Part shown: positions 63,785-64,000 of the stretch, piece after piece
Layout: each line of letters starts with the position of its first letter
Numbering within the stretch: the first letter of the stretch is position 1
Assembly (NCBI RefSeq): GCF_026004075.1
Contig: NZ_BPIK01000001.1
Span: 487,501 to 551,500 of the forward strand
Direction of reading: 5' to 3'
DNA: 64,000 bases
Origin: Meiothermus sp.
Lineage (GTDB): Bacteria; Deinococcota; Deinococci; Deinococcales; Thermaceae
Program-made: the position numbers and the translations under genes
Notes under the pieces: generated by a model
The model's database searches: none
What the model was told of the DNA's origin: nothing
Seen by the model: the letters and a program-made list of their open reading frames with translations, nothing else

Positions 63785-64000
63785 GTGTTTGCTTACACGG
63801 TTCGCCGACTGCTGCAAATGATTCCACTGTTGTTTGCAGCCTCTGTAGTGATTTTCACCTTGTTGGCCCTACAACCCGGAGATCCGCTGGACGAGCTACG
63901 CCAGCAGAACCCACGGATCACTGCCGAGCAGCTCGAGCAGCTACGCCGTGCCTACGGCCTGGATCAGCCCCTGCATGTGCGCTATTTCAAGTGGCTGGGG
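63785..64000 (+). CDS. Peptide ABC transporter permease, DppB/OppB type (partial)
   Basis: The first 72 residues are visible; the gene continues past the window. It starts at a GTG with FAYTVRRLLQMIPLLFAASV, the usual first helix of these permeases, then LALQPGDPLDELRQQNPRIT and the RRAYGLDQPLHVRYFKWL loop seen in the 26107 permease. It would form the channel for the upstream binding proteins. There is no Shine-Dalgarno; the promoter -10 is 7 nt upstream. Confidence 0.92.
   Translation, partial: MFAYTVRRLLQMIPLLFAASVVIFTLLALQPGDPLDELRQQNPRITAEQLEQLRRAYGLDQPLHVRYFKWLG

Overview
The window looks like chromosomal DNA of a Meiothermus-type thermophile (Thermaceae, Deinococcota). The reasons are: a Taq-like DNA polymerase I with a degenerate 3'-5' exonuclease domain; a short archaeal-type aspartyl-tRNA synthetase (AspRS2); a 23S rRNA gene with no 16S gene in front of it, as in Thermaceae; many start codons with a -10 box only 6-7 nt upstream and no Shine-Dalgarno (leaderless transcripts); and high G+C with a very frequent CTCGAG palindrome. 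No database search was possible, so the genus is an inference.

Layout. 1-302: the 5' end of a 23S rRNA gene leaving the window on the minus strand, with its own promoter. 319-11203: a minus-strand chemosensory operon of eight genes (CheY, CheW, MHYT membrane protein, two chemoreceptors, CheA hybrid kinase, degenerate-receiver PATAN protein, receiver-Roadblock protein). 11.5-14.5 kb: universal stress protein, dynamin-like GTPase, and a histone-H1-like Lys/Ala protein with a structured leader. 14.5-23.3 kb: carB, ferritin, two rhodanese-type proteins, an Rrf2 regulator with a perfect palindrome nearby, a nitrilase-family amidohydrolase and tRNA-Ala(CGC). 23.3-28.5 kb: chromate transporter, then a peptide ABC operon (binding protein, two permeases, no ATPase) followed by an acetyltransferase gene. 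28.8-29.7 kb: an IS5-type element. 29.8-34.7 kb: methylmalonyl-CoA mutase large subunit, minD-minE, scpA, trpS. 34.8-36.8 kb: a truncated ECF sigma gene, a 77-bp dispersed repeat and an LCP-family protein. 36.8-46.7 kb: HD phosphohydrolase, enoyl-CoA hydratase, polA, aspS2 behind a possible attenuator, HRDC protein, fatty acid desaturase, cold-shock protein, Nudix, CMD-family and HAD proteins. 46.9-54.3 kb: the purine operon purB-purC-purS-purQ-(HAD)-purL-purF, then a perfect 19-bp hairpin and a second copy of the 77-bp repeat. 54.5-59.3 kb: a cluster of exported ferritin-like and CHRD proteins, prs, an M24 peptidase and an IscA-type protein. 59.6-64 kb: two tandem, separately transcribed peptide-binding proteins and the start of a permease.

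Functional links. purB to purF gives most of the route from PRPP to AMP; prs, 2.3 kb away on the other strand, makes the PRPP. The chemosensory operon has kinase, coupling protein and receivers but no CheR or CheB, and resembles pilus-type (Pil-Chp/Tfp) systems more than flagellar ones. 

Most notable unexplained structure: the two 77-bp repeats share their outer flanks in the same orientation, but their central stem-loop is inverted between copies. Others are a shared palindrome upstream of two peptide-transport genes, a perfect palindrome next to the Rrf2 gene, a terminator/anti-terminator-like arrangement before aspS, and roughly tenfold over-use of CTCGAG. I saw no complete, obviously new multi-gene system; the repeat pair and the chemosensory operon are the best leads.
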